Assembly (NCBI GenBank): GCA_002435705.1
Contig: DIVA01000002.1
Coordinates: 1 to 15,034, forward strand
Reading direction: 5' to 3'
From: Bacteriovoracaceae bacterium UBA6144
GTDB lineage: Bacteria; Bdellovibrionota; Bacteriovoracia; Bacteriovoracales; Bacteriovoracaceae
Length of the DNA stretch: 15,034 nucleotides
A model generated the notes under the pieces. That model saw only the letters and a list, made by a program, of their open reading frames with translations, had not been told where the DNA came from and made no database searches. The position numbers were made by a program, and so were the translations under genes. This document shows, one piece after another, positions 13,266 to 15,034 of the stretch. Numbering within the stretch: position 1 is the stretch's first letter; every line of letters begins with the position of its first letter.

Positions 13266-15034
13266 ATGAAAAAGACCATTCAACTCGACGTGCTAGGCAT
13301 GACCTGTGCCTCCTGCGTCAGCCGCCTTGAGCGAGTGCTCAAGAAAGATCCCCTTGTGCTTGAGGCGAGTGTGAATCTGGCGACGGAAAAAGCCAATGTG
13401 GTATTCCAAGACACATTGGGGATCGATGGTGTCATGGCCCTTGTGCGCAAAGCAGGCTACGAGCCACGACTGCCTCAAATTAATAAGAAGATGAAAACGT
13501 TGGAGAGCGAAAAGAAACAAATCCTGCTCTCTTCTCTTTTAACTCTTCCCTTAGTGCTACCGATGCTTGTCCCCGGTCACTTCATGCTCCCAGGTTGGAT
13601 TCAACTGCTGCTTGCTCTCCCTGTACAATTTTACATTGGCTCGCGCTTTTATATCTCTGCCTTCCATGCCATCATGGCACGTTCAGCGAACATGGATGTG
13701 CTCGTGGCGATCGGCACGAGCTCTGCCTTCGGCCTCTCGGTCTATCTCATGCAGACCAGCGATCATCTCTACTTTGAAAGTTCTTCCGTCATTATTACCC
13801 TCGTGCTCGTTGGAAAGTATCTCGAAACCCGTGCCAAGCAGCAGACTTCAGAGGCCATCCGAAGCCTGCAGGCGCTGCAACCAGAGACGGCCCGGGTGAT
13901 CGTGAATGGAGAAGAAAAAGAAATCCCTCTCAAAGAACTTACTCTTGCCAGTCGCGTGATTGTCAAACCCGGCGAGCGCATCCCAGCGGACGCGATGATT
14001 ATCGAAGGAGCCACTCACGTCAATGAGTCACTTATCACAGGTGAAAGCCTTGCGGTGGAAAAATCCGTGGGTGATAAAGTCATCGGTGGGTCGATCAACG
14101 GTGAGGGAGTCATCCACCTCTCCATCACAGCTTTGGGAGCAGAGTCTACTCTCTCAAAAATCATCCGCATGGTCGAAGATGCCCAAGCGGTGAAAGCGCC
14201 CATTCAGCGTTTGGTGGATCGAGTCAGTGAAATTTTTGTTCCCGCTGTCCTTCTCATCGCTCTTTTAACTCTTCTTTTCACCGGCTCTCTCTTGAACGCC
14301 ATCGCCGTTTTGGTGATCGCCTGCCCCTGCGCTCTGGGGCTCGCCACACCGACCTCCATCATGGTGGGAACGGGGCGCGCAGCCAAAGCAGGAATTCTGA
14401 TCAAAGATGCCGAGGCGCTCGAACTCACCCATCGTATCAACCTCATCGCTTTTGATAAAACAGGCACGCTGACTGAAGGGAAACCCGTGCTGAGTTTCTT
14501 TCAGTCACTTCAGGGCACTGACTCTGAGAACCTGGCCCTGGCCGCCAGCCTGCAAAGCGGCAGTGAGCACCCTTTGGCCCATGCGATTATAGAAGCGGCA
14601 GCTAAAAAAGAGATCAACATTAAAAAAGCAGAATCGCTCAAGGCTTTACCTGGTCGGGGGATCGAGGGAAAAGTAGAAGGTGTAAGTTATACTCTTGGAA
14701 GCAAAAAAGTTCTTAGCCACTCTGATCCTGCTATTTTTGAAGAGAGAGAAAAATTAGGTGAGACCGTTTCATTTCTTATGAAAGACAACTCACTTCTTGC
14801 CATGATGGGTTTTAGCGATGAGATCAAAGACAGTGCCCGCCAAACGATTGCGGAACTCAAAGCCATGGGAGTTAAAACTCTCATGCTCACGGGAGATAAT
14901 CGAGGCAGTGCAGAACGGGTAGCGCGCGAGCTTGGCATCGATGAGATTCGTGCAGAACTGATGCCCCAAGATAAAGCGCGATTGATCAGTGAGTTTAAAA
15001 CCAAGGGCTTTGTGGTGGGCATGGTGGGAGATGG
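13266..15034 (+). CDS. copA: CopA, Cu(I)-exporting P1B-type ATPase, 3' end beyond window
   Basis: A copper efflux pump of the cytoplasmic membrane, open to the last base: 589 whole codons are seen. One N-terminal HMA domain has G-M-T-C14-A-S-C17. Four hydrophobic segments follow, then the actuator T258-G-E-S261, the metal channel C353-P-C355, the phosphorylation site D397-K-T-G-T-L-T, the ATP-binding S433-E-H-P436, and T542-G-D-N. The window ends inside M-V-G-D589-G, so the final two helices are missing. The stretch from FVP to CPC is short (28 residues from F to the first Cys), giving a tight turn between helices 5 and 6. AGGAAG lies five bases before the ATG. The promoter is CueR-like, with copZ divergent. 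Confidence 0.96.
   Translation, partial: MKKTIQLDVLGMTCASCVSRLERVLKKDPLVLEASVNLATEKANVVFQDTLGIDGVMALVRKAGYEPRLPQINKKMKTLESEKKQILLSSLLTLPLVLPMLVPGHFMLPGWIQLLLALPVQFYIGSRFYISAFHAIMARSANMDVLVAIGTSSAFGLSVYLMQTSDHLYFESSSVIITLVLVGKYLETRAKQQTSEAIRSLQALQPETARVIVNGEEKEIPLKELTLASRVIVKPGERIPADAMIIEGATHVNESLITGESLAVEKSVGDKVIGGSINGEGVIHLSITALGAESTLSKIIRMVEDAQAVKAPIQRLVDRVSEIFVPAVLLIALLTLLFTGSLLNAIAVLVIACPCALGLATPTSIMVGTGRAAKAGILIKDAEALELTHRINLIAFDKTGTLTEGKPVLSFFQSLQGTDSENLALAASLQSGSEHPLAHAIIEAAAKKEINIKKAESLKALPGRGIEGKVEGVSYTLGSKKVLSHSDPAIFEEREKLGETVSFLMKDNSLLAMMGFSDEIKDSARQTIAELKAMGVKTLMLTGDNRGSAERVARELGIDEIRAELMPQDKARLISEFKTKGFVVGMVGD

Noticed and set aside
13769..15022. Chain of open frames on the minus strand beneath copA
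   Set aside because: They lie in one reading frame broken by stops and reflect the codon bias of copA. They have Ser/Arg-rich composition and no family features.
1..15034. Defence, toxin-antitoxin, CRISPR, phage or transposon modules
   Set aside because: No integrase, transposase, repeat-spacer array, tRNA-adjacent att site or toxin/antitoxin pair was seen on either strand.

Overview
The window is chromosomal DNA from a Gram-negative bacterium. The evidence is an outer-membrane beta-barrel C-terminus, a lipoprotein, Sec and Tat-like export signals, and a TrxC-type thioredoxin. Several lineage-specific secreted proteins, two of them HExxH zinc metallopeptidases, sit among ordinary housekeeping genes. 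That mix would suit a predatory or periplasm-active lineage such as Bdellovibrionota, but nothing here proves the taxon. There are 18 protein-coding genes, two of them cut by the window edges. I found no RNA genes, insertion sequences or CRISPR arrays, and no gap longer than about 140 bases.

Layout. 1-399: end of an outer-membrane barrel protein, then trxC on the minus strand. 949-3574: two exported proteins, one unrecognised and one a predicted zinc metallopeptidase. 3578-5157 (minus): a hotdog thioesterase followed by rlmN. 5222-6228: the branched-chain amino-acid exporter pair azlC/azlD. 6196-6657 (minus): a small membrane protein with a DKNYY-like tail. 6702-7811: an AlkC-type DNA glycosylase with its C-terminal Ig-like domain. 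7798-9452 (minus): a YehS/DUF1456 protein and an AT-rich orphan lipoprotein with a degenerate seven-residue repeat. 9592-11426 (minus): a pirin with a Tat-like leader, translationally coupled to a TauE/SafE permease. 11517-12940: an exported NleD-like (M91) metallopeptidase and a FabZ-like dehydratase. 12937-15034: a divergent copper-homeostasis locus with copZ on the minus strand and copA on the plus strand. Each copper gene has a MerR/CueR-type promoter with a 19-bp spacer, and the matching regulator gene is not in the window.

Four things stand out. First, the two exported metallopeptidases, particularly the M91 member, a family best known for type III effectors but here carrying a Sec signal peptide. 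Second, the back-to-back CueR-like operators. Third, all five convergent gene pairs overlap or lie within 3 bp, leaving no room for conventional terminators. Fourth, several genes lack a Shine-Dalgarno sequence but carry a TAnnnT hexamer six bases before the ATG (rlmN, alkC, pirin), which suggests leaderless transcripts.

All family assignments were made by reading motifs by eye. No database search or structure prediction was run.
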